A stretch of DNA of 64,000 bases from Branchiostoma lanceolatum. Taxonomy: Eukaryota > Chordata > Leptocardii > Amphioxiformes > Branchiostomatidae. Of the stretch, positions 43,005-53,264 are shown piece after piece. Position 1 is the first letter of the stretch, and every line of letters starts with the position of its first letter. The notes below the pieces were generated by a model, which saw nothing but the letters and a program-made list of their open reading frames with translations, had not been told where the DNA came from and did not search any database. A program made the translations under genes and the position numbers. Location: positions 36,689,958-36,753,957 of the forward strand of contig NC_089722.1 in NCBI RefSeq assembly GCF_035083965.1, in the 5' to 3' direction.

Positions 43005-46000
43005 AATATATATATGTATATATAAACACACATACACACAAAACACGTGTATCTAAACAAAATCAGACAGCGAGCAAATAACCAACCAACCAACCAACCA
43101 ACAAAAAAAGCCAAACAGACAAAAAAACACAAAGACATAGAAGCACACGGACTGACACACTGACAGACAGACGGACGAACGGAGATATATACACACCAAA
43201 ACCCATAACGATCCCTCCACAACTTCTTCAATTTTTCTCTTTTAAACACTAAAACAAATTCGGTTCCTGTAGTTTAAAAAAAGCAGCTAGAGGACCAAAA
43301 CTCACACGACTTCATTTTCTACTTCAGAGCTATCTATTGTCATGTCCATAAAATGTCCAGAACTCCAGATATGGAAAACGAAAGTCACGATGCAGTATCT
43401 GAGAAAGTCGCTGAAGGGTCCGCAATCCAATCATTTCAGGGTCTCATCAAGACCTACCCACCTACTAGATATCAAGACATTTCACCCAGGCATTCTAGAG
43501 TTATCGTCTTCACAGACAGATAGACAGACAGTCAGGTGTCAGACACAGACACACACACACACACACACACACACTCCACCAAAATAACCCTCTAGGTGAA
43601 GGTAACAAGAAAAAATATTACATACAAAATCGTGTGATTTCAGCACTCCTGGCACAAAGGTGAAGAAGCTCCACAGTCCCCCGGTGTACAACATTTTCCC
43701 GACGGGATTGTTGATGGACCTCCCGACTCCGACCGCGGCCCCCTTCGTGTCCCCGACGGGTCCGTCCATCACCTGCCCGACAACTCTTCCTACAATATCG
43801 CAATATTCCGTGTTTTCTCGCGCGTGTTTCAGCAGCATGACGTAAGGGGCGAACCCCACAGACACGCTGTGCACGACGAACGGCTGTTTGGGTCTGCCTT
43901 CTGCCTTTAGGAACTTCAGAGCGTCTAGTCCGATATTCTTCGCGAACCCTGTCGGAGAGAAGGCGTACCGAGGGTCCCCTTTCACCGTCAGGACGTCGTA
44001 CCCCCGCCGGTGGTACAAGACGCGGTGTTTGTCCAACACTTTCCTGCTAGCGTACAGCCAGGAGAAGAGCAGTACGAGTGGCCTGTCGTCGGTAAGAGGA
44101 CTGCGGTCGCTCGTGGACTGCACTTCGATGTGTTTGGTGACCGCTCGGACGTTGAACTGACTTGTGTCGACTGAAGGAGCTGGCGTGGTTTTTGTGTCCT
44201 TTTGCGTTTGCTGAAAGGGAGTGAAAAAAAAACACTCAGTGAATAGATACATGGTTTAATATAATAGGTGTCGCTTAATATCAACTCAAGCTTTAGTAGC
44301 GTACAACTCTTCTACAGTTGCGGCAGGTAAATAAACACCTAAATCTCTGTCTCACTTGGCCGCGACCTGTCGGCGACTAAAAGTGGCGTCGACTTTTACG
44401 AAAAATGTTCCCTTGCAGTCACACTGACGTGCGATCTATTCGCGGTTAAAACCCCACTGAGTTAGGTAATGGAAATCACAGTGTTGTCACTGAATTAAAA
44501 TCCAATGTAAAATTACCAAAATGCATCAATAAAGATTTGCAATTAAAAAAATTGCTCACTTATGATACCTGGTGCAACATAAATAACATAAAGGTTTTTT
44601 ATATGGGCGTTACCTCGACAGAAAAACAAAAACGAACAGACACAAACGGTATACCAGATTTCACTCTATTATGTGTTTAGTACCAATTGCTTGTAATGAA
44701 GTATGTTTATACTGTACATGAAACAAACCTTGAAACGGACTTATTACTTTGTATAGAATGAATGGCGAATTTGGACGACGAATGGGATAAAAGTTCGCGT
44801 CTAGTTCGCATCTGGTTCATTTTTCGTCATTTTTCGCCACTTGCGTATTTCGAACATTTAAAAACGATCGCCACTTCGGGCAACAGGTTGGCGTTCATTA
44901 AAAAAAACCTCGGAAACAACTTGGCAAATGTCATTCGCAACTAGTCATAAACAGGTCGCGGCCCAGCGCAAAATGGGCTTAAAATCCCCATTCCACATCC
45001 GACCTCTCTGCGACCACACTGCGACCAAACAATTGACAGAATGTCATACGTTAGAAATGAATCTTTTTAACATTTAGTGTGCTTTGTTTTCATTTAAGTC
45101 ATAATTTTATATTCAAGTTACATGTTATTCCAATCTAGGTCGCAGGCCAATCACCGTCTATTGAAATGGACATGCTATGGACATGTTTTGAGCGATAACT
45201 AGCTCTGCGGTATAGTGTGGGTTTTGATCTTCTAGCGGCTTTTCTAGAACTGCAGTGACCGAATTTGTTTAAAAGTTTGAAAGAGAAGAACTGAAGAAGC
45301 TATGGACGGACCGTTATGGGTTTTGGTGTGTGTACAGATTCGTGCGTTCGTAACTCTGTCTGTCAGTGTGTCAGGCCTGTAATTCAAACCTATCAAAGCT
45401 CCCGAGTCTCTATTTGCGAAGAGGAGACTCGGGAGCTATGAACGGTTCGGATTCCAGGCTAAGTGTGTCAGTCTGTCTGCTTGCACGTTTGGGTGTCTGT
45501 TTGTCCGCTTGGCTGTTTGTTTGTTTGCTGGTTGCTTCGAAAAATGATTAAAAGATACTTATATACCAACCCCCGACACAAATCTACCCCTGATCATGCA
45601 GAGACCATTGGTTTGCTCTTCTAATAGTTGTTTTGTGGTATTGACTAAATAATGATTACTTGCAGCTCGTGCACAATTTGGATGAGGACAGTCTGACAGG
45701 CACGCTCTGAACGTAATTAACCTCACGTAACCTACAGATCTGTTGCGTAACTTGCAGACCAGTTTTTAATAATACAAATACTTTACGTGTAATTAACTTT
45801 CCCTTTTCAAGTCACTACACCCGACTAGTCGACTGCACATAAGGCACTGTATACATCATATATTAAAGGTAGCTGCCTCAATATTTCAAAAACTTTTCCT
45901 CGTCTCTACAAATTCTAAACTCTTGCTCTTGAAACCATAGAAATAGACCCTTTTGTAGTCGAATTAATTTGTATTCTGACACACTTAGTTTAGACAATTA

Positions 46001-46458
46001 TTAGTCCTTGAAATTGTTGTCACCTTGACACTTTAAGTTGACCTTACATGTTTGTACAGACTTGCTTGCAGCAAGGTATCTATAAATTTTAAATCTTGAA
46101 CACTCGTTGTTTGATACATGTACAGTGTATTAAGAGGTCTAACATTGCATGGTGTGTGTGTGTGTGTGTGTCTGTGTGCGCGTGTCTGCGTGTGTTTGTA
46201 CGTGTGTGTGTATATTTGCGTCTGTGTGTGTGTGTGTGTGTACTTGTGTGTTTGTGTCTGTGCGTGACTGTATGTAATCTGAACCCTAAACAACTTGCCG
46301 ACTTATCTCAAAAATCCGCCGACAGTAAACTCACGTACCTCAATATCTGTGGCCTTGTCAGAAAGGTTGTTAACCGCTGTTGACCCTTGCCTTTGGAAGG
46401 ACGCCAGACCTCGGACACCACGCCAACATTGTGGTCCTTTTAGCAGCAAAAACGCCAT
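42628..46458 (-). CDS. TMEM53/DUF829-like protein A (332 aa, three exons)
   Basis: Exon 1: 46458-46339 (ATG; donor GAG|GTACGTGAG). Exon 2: 44210-43626 (acceptor CCCTTTCAG; donor GTATGT). Exon 3: 42921-42628 (acceptor GTGTCGCAG; stop TAA). All junctions are phase 0. Exon 1 encodes an arginine-rich, acid-poor leader (MAFLLLKGPQCWRGVRGLAS) that could be a mitochondrial presequence. Exon 2 has PLVLLFSWLYASRKVLDKHR, YHRRGYDVLTVKGDPRYAF, a nucleophile-elbow-like HSVSVGF and VMDGPVGDTKG; exon 3 has ILLYGCHNDPMSTKEYNERC and WDDSSHSNHMRLHRDEY with the expected C-terminal histidine. This is the layout of DUF829/TMEM53, an alpha/beta-hydrolase-like family whose substrate is not generally established. 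A TMEM53-type membrane span is not evident. It is the tandem paralogue of 48717-52086. Confidence 0.85.
42938..43035. repeat. (CA)n microsatellite in intron 2 of gene A
   Basis: A long CA run (42938-43002), then ATATATATGTATATATAAAC. A second CA run lies at 43547-43573, and a module fragment of the 5-7 kb repeats at 43250-43545. Confidence 0.9.
44351..44970. mobile_element. Possible TIR element in intron 1 of gene A
   Basis: CACTTGGCCGCGACCTGTC at the left and ACAGGTCGCGGCCCAGCG at the right are inverted, about 600 bp apart. Inside is a fold-like region rich in GTTCGC, CGAATT and CGCCACTTG. No transposase and no certain target duplication. Confidence 0.45.
44990..45170. mobile_element. MITE, CCCCTCTCACTGG family (diverged)
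   Basis: CCCCATTCCACATCCGACCT to AATCTAGGTCGCAGGCCAAT, with the family interior. Intron 1 of gene A. Confidence 0.5.
45397..45437. other. Perfect 14-bp stem hairpin
   Basis: AGCTCCCGAGTCTC and GAGACTCGGGAGCT flank a 13-nt loop in intron 1 of gene A. GC-rich and stable; role unknown. Confidence 0.7.
46153..46275. repeat. (TG)n microsatellite beside exon 1 of gene A
   Basis: GT-rich run starting about 65 bp 3' of the exon 1 donor on the gene strand. The paralogous gene B has a GT-rich run at 51440-51720 in the same relative place, so it probably pre-dates the duplication. Confidence 0.85.
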
Positions 46459-46866
46459 GTTCTTAACGTTCAACACACAAACGTGTCTAAATCATATCGG
46501 CTGCATGCGTGTGCCGCGAATGTTACATTCTTACCCCTTTGACGTAGTAGGGGCGTAAGAAAACCGGTAAGACTAGTAGTACATCTCTTAGAGACACCAT
46601 CTTTGCGCCGTAGGGTACAAGTCAAATAGTGTGTCTAATCCGCTAAGGTCATTCTATTTTATCAGCTGTTTCTTTCTTCTTTGCTTCTTTTCTTCCTTTT
46701 TTCACATCTTTTTGTTTTTCGAGAGGGGTGTTCTACCTAGCCAGCGGCTATGATTTTTTAGCGAAGCCTGAGGGGCAAGCTTAATAGTATATTTTAGGCC
46801 CGATTTGCAAGAATTCCCAGAATTCCACAGGAATTTCAGGAATCCGTCCGGCCAACTCTGTGGATG
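46459..46866 (-). promoter_or_regulatory. Upstream region of gene A, homologous to that of gene B
   Basis: Blocks such as GTAAGAAAACCGGTAAGACT and CCGTAGGGTACAAGT recur upstream of gene B (52195-52260), and a T/C-rich tract follows in both. Conservation between copies marks it as part of the duplicated unit and likely promoter-bearing; no TATA box was assigned. Confidence 0.4.
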
Positions 46867-47174
46867 CCCACCTGTCACTTTTTCAAACTTGATACCTCAT
46901 TAGCAAGTCTGGCATCCAGGCACTCAGCTGTCGATGACAGATGACCTACTTTTACGTGGTGTCCGATTTCGTACTGTCCGGAGTGTGTCAGGGAGTTCAC
47001 CGAATCTAGTATTCTAGCTTCCCACCTGTCACTTTTTCAAACTTGATACCTCATTAGCAAGTCTGGCATCCAGGCACTCAGCTGTCGATGACAGATGACC
47101 TACTTTTACGTGGTGTCCGATTTCGTACTGTCCGGAGTGTGTCAGGGAGTTCACCGAATCTAGTATTCTAGCTT
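46867..47174. repeat. Perfect 154-bp tandem duplication
   Basis: 46867-47020 (CCCACCTGTCACTTTTTCAA to GTATTCTAGCTT) is repeated without any mismatch that I can see at 47021-47174. It contains the short inverted segment AGCTGTCGATGACAG. Either very recent or an assembly effect. Confidence 0.9.
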
Positions 47175-47964
47175 TGAAAAGGGTTTGCGCATCCCAGTTG
47201 ATCTATTATCACAAGAACGTGCTGAACATCATGCCTTCCACCAAAAAACCTCTGTGAAAACCAAAACTTGAGGAGATCCAAGCATATAAAGAAAGGCAAA
47301 GTTTTAAAGGGAACGATAAATAACTTGGGTTACCGCTTGGGCAGTCTACACTGAACGCCTTACGGGGAGGCGTGCGGTGTCGGAAAAACAACAGTAGCTC
47401 CTCGAAAACACATCCTACAGAGCTAGAATAACAACCAAAACGATCATAGGAGCCCCAGCATACCGATTTTCTAAACTTCCGGCCTAGTTTCTCACCCCAC
47501 CTATCCAATAATGCCAGAGAAAAAAGACACTACAACGGGAGTGTACTCCGGCCTTTCAACATATGCTAGGAACTCCTCGAGTTACATGGTGCCTTTCTTT
47601 ATCTGCTTGGCAGATGCCTTTCTGATTTCTAAGTGCGTTTTGCACAATATTATGGCAGAACTAAGATCTAGAGTGCTACGTTGGTACTTTCCTTACAGTG
47701 AAGTAAGATCAATCCAGATACCTTCGCTATGGCAATAATTTTTAATTGCCACACTTATTGAGGTTTTATCCGATTTATTTTGTCCTTTTACCGTAGTTAG
47801 AACATTCTCTGACCCTTTTTTCAGCGCACTAATCACTGTAAAAAATACTGAATAGCAAACTTTCCAAACTTCCCAAAATTGTAAAGAGTTAGTACACTAG
47901 TACAGTGTTCGCTCAGACTATTTTCTATTGGTACATGAGAACAATGCACCACTTGACGGTACGT
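47175..47964. other. No gene recognised
   Basis: Opposed frames of 99 and 75 codons (47209-47508 minus, 47511-47738 plus) lack recognisable features; nothing supported. Confidence 0.4.
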
Positions 47965-48240
47965 TATACATCCCTATTCCACTGTTCGGTGGCGACCTCA
48001 CTTATTCGAGCTATTTGAGAGAGCGAACAAGAATTTCATACAGAAAATGTTCTTTATTTGCTTTGTATGTTTTGTTGCCTTTTCAGCCATACCTTTACGT
48101 TAAGTATCAATCATTCGCAGGCACCAGTGTCTGATGCATGGAAGATGCAGTTAAGTATGATATTCCAATATGAAGTCAAGGGTTACATAAATCCGACTTA
48201 TGTCGTAGCGAGATTAAAGGGCTCGGCTGATGATGCTTAT
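47965..48240. mobile_element. MITE, CCCCTCTCACTGG family (diverged)
   Basis: ATTCCACTGTTCGGTGGCGA start, CTTTGTATGTTTTGTTGCCT and ATGATATTCCAATATGAAGT interior. A related copy lies upstream of gene B at 52540-52790. Confidence 0.55.
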
Positions 48241-48716
48241 CACGACGTATATTACAGTGATGTCGGACTGAACTGGCATTTACATTGAGACTAAGGCCAT
48301 GTTGATTTGATTATATGGATAACATACCATGGGAAACCCAAAACTGATGCGAGTGTGCAAATAAAAGTTTGGAAAAAAACCTTCGCCTTCCTTACAAATC
48401 TGAGTGGTTAGGAAGGTTGTACAAATCACTTAAAACACACAGATTTTGTTTCTTGAATTAATGTATCAGCTTGGTTATTGCACATGTATGTCACTTATCT
48501 TTCATGTGTGCCATGGTCTTTCTTCGTCTTTTTTTGTCATTTTGAAAATCAATAAAAAGGAAAAGACAAAAAAACAAAATCAATAGGGAAAACAATATAA
48601 GAACAATATAAGGGGCTACCGAAAAAGTGTAATCTATGTATATGGTCACCAGTAAAGGAGGTCTTCATGCATAGGTGGTTCAAGTTTGTCCGGTGCATGT
48701 TTGACAAACACTACAT
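48241..48716. other. Spacer between the two TMEM53-like genes
   Basis: Region 3' of gene B on its strand. No gene; no clear AATAAA signal assigned. Confidence 0.4.
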
Positions 48717-51700
48717 TTACAGTTCCAAAGTGTCCAGGTAGTTGTCTAAAGCGCTGACGTACTCGTCTCTGTGCAGCCTCATGTGGTTGGAGTGGGAGGA
48801 GTCGTCCCAGAACTGCAGCCGGACGTCGCAGCCCAGCTTTCGCCAACCCTCGACGCAGCGCTCGTTGTACTCTTTGGTAGACATCGGGTCGTTATGGCAA
48901 CCGTAGAGCAGAATCGGCGTCTTCGGAATCTGTGTTTCCCAGTACGAGCGGGTCTGGAAGGCAAGAAAAATCGCCATAAAAGACGTCGGCATTTCAATGT
49001 TGTAATTCTACACATTTGAGGAATAAGGTGTCCAAATCAGTGATAAAACCATTGATACGGTACCCTATTGAACTATCTATCTAGACGGGGGGGGGGGGGT
49101 AAAACTGCCGAACGACGTGTGCTAGGACTATAAGTCTAGGTGATATATTATAGAATTTAGTTGGCAACACCAATATAGTAATAACATAAGTTTTTTGTTG
49201 CCATGACAACGAGTTTCTGACTAGCTTTAGCTAAATACATATGACGTCATTTTGACGTCAGCGTGATTACCGTTGGCCAGAGGCGTCTTGGCAGACATTG
49301 ATTTTCTGTTCAATAATTGGTTCATACCCTTAGGTTTTACGGAATTGCCAGTTGGCGGTTTTTAGCCAATACCATCACATAAATGACGTCATACTTACGC
49401 CATATCATGTCACGACGATATTGAAATTAGAGGTATTATGGAAATTCTGTGCAAATTTTGTGGTCAAACACCATACTGTACATGTTTGGAAATTATTGGG
49501 GGGGGGGGGATGTTTGTTTTGTCTTCATAACCTTTAATCACAGACCCTCAGTGTTTGTGTAGGCACGCCAGTACATGTGGTCTTCTACACTTCAAACTAA
49601 CACGTCCACGACCTGAATAACATGCAAGTTTACTTGGGGGGGGGGGGGCTAAAATGTTGTACAATGGTGATACGTTAAAGGATCTGATAAGAAACAAAGT
49701 ACCTTATTGTTGGCGCTGTAAGGGTGTTTTTTTAAAATCCCGAGTTTATATTACCCCGCGAGTTTACGTGAATTAACGTTCTGTCACGGAACCCGATTTT
49801 GTCACTGGATGAAGAGTTTGGCATTCTCCGCGGAAAGAGCGGTCATATCGCACACAGGTTTGTTTGTTCGGATGCGTTCACGGGCCAAGGAGCAGAAGTA
49901 GCCCTCATGCGGTCTATTAATGCCCTCATGCGGTCTATTAATGCATTGCACGTATTGCATGAGCTCATCTACCTAACAAATACATGTAGTGTACTGTGAC
50001 ATTTGACACTAAATAAATAAATTAGTGGGCAAACCGTCGGTATATATAAAAATGCGATTTTCGACGCTGCGGAGGAGCGTGGCACATTAACCAGTCGGAC
50101 AGCAAAAAAGCAAGCAAACAAACAACCAATCAAGCAGACAAAAGCAAATAACCAAGCGTGCAAGTAGATAGACGGACAAACAGACAGATAGATAGACACG
50201 AGATTAGAAGAAAATGTTACATACAAAATCCTGTGATTTCTGCACTCCTGGCACGAAGGTGAAGTAGCTCCACACTGCTCCAGTGTACAGCATTTTCCCG
50301 ACGGGATTGTTGATGGACCTCCCGACTCCGACTGCGCTCCCCTTCGTGTCCCCGACCGGACCGTCCATCACCTGCCCGACAACCCTGCCCGGAATGTCGC
50401 CATATTCCATGTTTTCTTGCGCGTGTTTCAGTAGCATGGCGTACGGAACAAACCCCACAGACGCGCTGTGCACGAGAAGCGGCTGTTTGGGTCTGGCTTC
50501 TTTCTTTAAGAACTTCAGAGCGTCTACAGCGATCTTACTCCCAAATCCTGTGGCTGAGAAGGCGTACCGAGGGTCCCCTTTCACCGTCAGGACGTCGTAC
50601 CCCCGCCGGTGGTACAAGACGCGGTGTTTGTCCAACACTTTCCTGCTAGCGTACAGCCAGGAGAAGAGCAGTACCAGCGGTCTGTTGTCGGTAAGAGGAC
50701 TGCGGTCGCTCGTGGACTGCACTTCGATGTGTTTGGTGACCGCTCGGACGTTGAACTGACTTTGGCCGACTGGAGGAGCTTGGATGGTCTTTGTATTCGC
50801 TTGCATTTGCTAAAAAGGAAAGAATGGATAAATGATTCAGTGAATAAATTGATATGATGAGTGTCGCTTTATACTCAAGTTTTGCTTACTCTTCTACAAT
50901 TGCGGCAGATCGATGATAAATAACTAAAATCCCCTTCCGACCTCGCTGCGAACGCGCTGCAAACGCGCTGCGAACGCGCTGCGAACGCTCTGCGACCTTA
51001 AATTTTACAGGGTGCTCAACGAATTTCATACATCCAAAATAAAACTTTTTTTTACGTTTTCCGTGCTTTCTGGTCTTTTCAGTCATACTTTTACATCAAA
51101 GTTGCAGATTGAATTGAATGAATCATTTTTTGGCACAACAATTGCATCGGTGACGATGTATGACAATGTACATATAACATACTTTACAATCTAGGTCTAT
51201 TTTCCCACGATTCTAATAACTACTTTATTATATCGAATAAAACCTACAGTATAACTGTAGCTACTGAAAATATAACCTCTATGACATTTCATGGGGGTGA
51301 TAAATCACGAACTACACTCAACTTTAAAGCACAGAACAACTAGGACCTTTGTCATTCGATTTTTTCTGAATCCTGACAAATCCATGCGGTTTAGACTATA
51401 AGGAATTTTCAATTTCAAACTCTTCATCGTGGTTTGATACTTTGTGTGTGTATGTTTGTTCGTGTGCTTATGTGCGTATGTATGTGATGTGTGTATGTAT
51501 GTGCGTGTATGAATGTACATGTGTGCGTTTGTGTGTGTGGGGGGGAGTATGTGTGTTTGAATTTGCGTGTATGTATATGTGTGTGTGGCATGGGGTAGTT
51601 TGTGTGTATGTATATGCGAGTGTGAGAGTTTGTGTGTATGTATATGTGTGGCATGGGGGAGTGTGTGTATGTATATGCGTGTGTCAGAGTATGTGTGTAT

Positions 51701-52086
51701 GTATATTCGTGTATAGGCGTATGTGTGACGGTAAGAAGTCAGAAATCAAAACAGTAAACAAATTTGCCAACTTTTTGCAAAAATCTGCCTACAGTAGAGG
51801 CAATCGGGCCAAGGAGAGTCTAGAAACTCCCCTTATTAATTATATATTTTTTTAAAAACTATAGTGATTTTTCAGGACACATATTAGTCTCGTGGAGTGT
51901 ATATTTTATGCCATCCAAAAAAAGAAGTCATTCACCAAAAATGGTCGTTCTGATTGGCTCACGTACCTCTATATCTGTGGTCTTGTCAGGGAAATCGTTA
52001 ACTGATGTGAACCCTCGCCTCTGGAAGGACGCCAGCCCTCGGACACCGAACCAATATTGCAAACCTTTTTTCAGGAAAATCGCCAT
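48717..52086 (-). CDS. TMEM53/DUF829-like protein B (331 aa, three exons)
   Basis: Exon 1: 52086-51967 (ATG; donor GAG|GTACGTGAG). Exon 2: 50809-50225 (acceptor CCTTTTTAG; donor GTATGT). Exon 3: 49007-48717 (acceptor TGTGTAG; stop TAA). Exons 1 and 2 have exactly the lengths of gene A (120 and 585 bp). The start at 52086 rather than an upstream in-frame ATG (52119) is chosen by alignment to gene A. Exon 3 starts NYNIEMPTSFMAIFLAFQTR where gene A has SFQDSANITVFMTKYLDFQT, so the region after the intron has diverged while the rest (LLYGCHNDPMSTKEYNERC, WDDSSHSNHMRLHRDEY) is nearly identical. The nucleophile-elbow-like string is HSASVGF. The leader is basic (MAIFLKKGLQYWFGVRGLAS). Role as for gene A. 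Confidence 0.85.
49087..49650. repeat. Three poly-G tracts in intron 2 of gene B
   Basis: G-runs of about ten or more at 49087, 49499 and 49638 within 560 bp. On the transcribed strand these are C-runs. Confidence 0.85.
49242..49391. promoter_or_regulatory. Cluster of perfect CRE palindromes
   Basis: TGACGTCA occurs at 49242-49249, 49253-49260 and 49384-49391 in intron 2 of gene B. TGACGTCA is the CREB/ATF site; use here is inference only. Confidence 0.45.
49915..49962. repeat. 22-bp tandem duplication
   Basis: GCCCTCATGCGGTCTATTAAT is present twice in succession. Confidence 0.85.
50930..51090. mobile_element. MITE family fragment with 11-bp micro-repeat
   Basis: TCCCCTTCCGACCTCGCTGC start and CAACGAATTTCATACATCC interior belong to the CCCCTCTCACTGG family. 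Within it, GCTGCGAACGC-type units are repeated about four times (50945-50995). Confidence 0.5.
51440..51725. repeat. TGTGTATG-type microsatellite in intron 1 of gene B
   Basis: Irregular TGTGTATGTATATGTGTG reiterations with two GGCATGGGG interruptions. Positional equivalent of 46153-46275 in gene A. Confidence 0.85.
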
Positions 52087-52539
52087 GTTGTTACCGCGTA
52101 CACCACACAAACGTGTCATAGATTATGTCTGCTGCATACGTGTGCCCCAAAAGGTCATATCCTTGCCCCATTGACGTAATACTTAGCGGTAGTGGGGTAA
52201 GAAAACTGGTTAGACTTCTCTTTATAAAGGGACCGCCTTTGCGCCGCAGGGTACAAATAACAGGCAACGTAGCATGTGAAATCCGCGCAGCTTATTCTGT
52301 TTTGTCAGCTTTTCTTTTTTCTCTGCCTCTTCTCTATTACATTTCCATTTATCGCGGATATGCCACCTATCCAACGGCTATAATTTCTTGAGTCTCGATC
52401 CGATTGATTCCATATTTGTACCGTAGTTGGAATATTCTCTGACAATTAAGTTTCTCAGCGGAAAAGCCACAGTGGCTTTTGTGACTCTATTTTCTTAACT
52501 ATTTTGGATAAGTAGCCCTAGATGGTATCGCGTTACACC

Positions 52540-52790
52540 CCCATCCCACTAGGGTGGCGACAACACTCCGGCCGAGCTATTTGAGAGAGCGCCGAAGGAA
52601 TTTCCTGGATAAAGACAAAATTAGTCTTTGTATGTTTTGTGTCACTTTTGTTTGGGTGTTTCCAGTTAAGTTATACTTTTAAATTTTGTATGATATTCCA
52701 ATTACGAAGTCATGGGTTACGAAGTCATGGAATCCTATTTAGGTCACAGCGCGATGATCGCACGGTCTAGCGGACTCGAAGGGGCCTAAG
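52540..52790. mobile_element. MITE, CCCCTCTCACTGG family (upstream of gene B)
   Basis: ACCCCCATCCCACTAGGGTG start; interior TTGTATGTTTTGTGTCACTT and GTATGATATTCCAATTACGA; an internal 15-bp duplication GTTACGAAGTCATGG. Confidence 0.6.
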
Positions 52791-52792
52791 TT

Positions 52793-52993
52793 TACTCTCC
52801 AAGCAGAGGAGGGGTTCCGGCAGGTGTTTGAGGTGTTTTTAGGCGTTGTTGTCGGGCTTCCTACTCTTGCCATTTTTTGTTTGTTTCATCAAACCCAACT
52901 TTGATGGAAAAGAAATGACAAAGTAGAAAGCCCGACAAAAACGCCTGTAACACGTCAAAAACCTGCCGGAACCCCTCCTCTGCTTGGAGAGTA
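52793..52993. mobile_element. 200-bp fold-back MITE (TACTCTCCAAGCAGAGG)
   Basis: Left arm TACTCTCCAAGCAGAGGAGG and right arm CCTCCTCTGCTTGGAGAGTA, about 75 bp each, around a short loop. The flanks GCCTAAGTT and GCCTTAGTT may be a target duplication with one mismatch. Half-copies lie at about 190-345 and 5595-5790. Confidence 0.75.
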
Positions 52994-53264
52994 GCCTTAG
53001 TTAGCCTAACTGGTGATTATCAGGTCGGTTGTTACTGCAAAGTCGGACTGACTTGGGGTTTAATAGCACTAACACTAACGAGAGAAAAAATTGTGTCAGA
53101 ATAGACAGTCATGGTGTCTTTGGTGGGTTTTCATATCTGGCTAGCATATCAAACTTTTTGATCTAATTTTTTCTAACTTTCAAATCACCTCTCATTGATA
53201 AGCAACCAAACGTGTAGATCAGCCGGGAAAAATGCTGACAAAAATGCTTTCTATTTTAATTATC

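Noticed and set aside
42803-43249. Cysteine/valine-rich minus frame of 148 codons
   Set aside because: It reads through a (CA)n microsatellite; only its far end overlaps the true exon at 42628-42921 in another frame.
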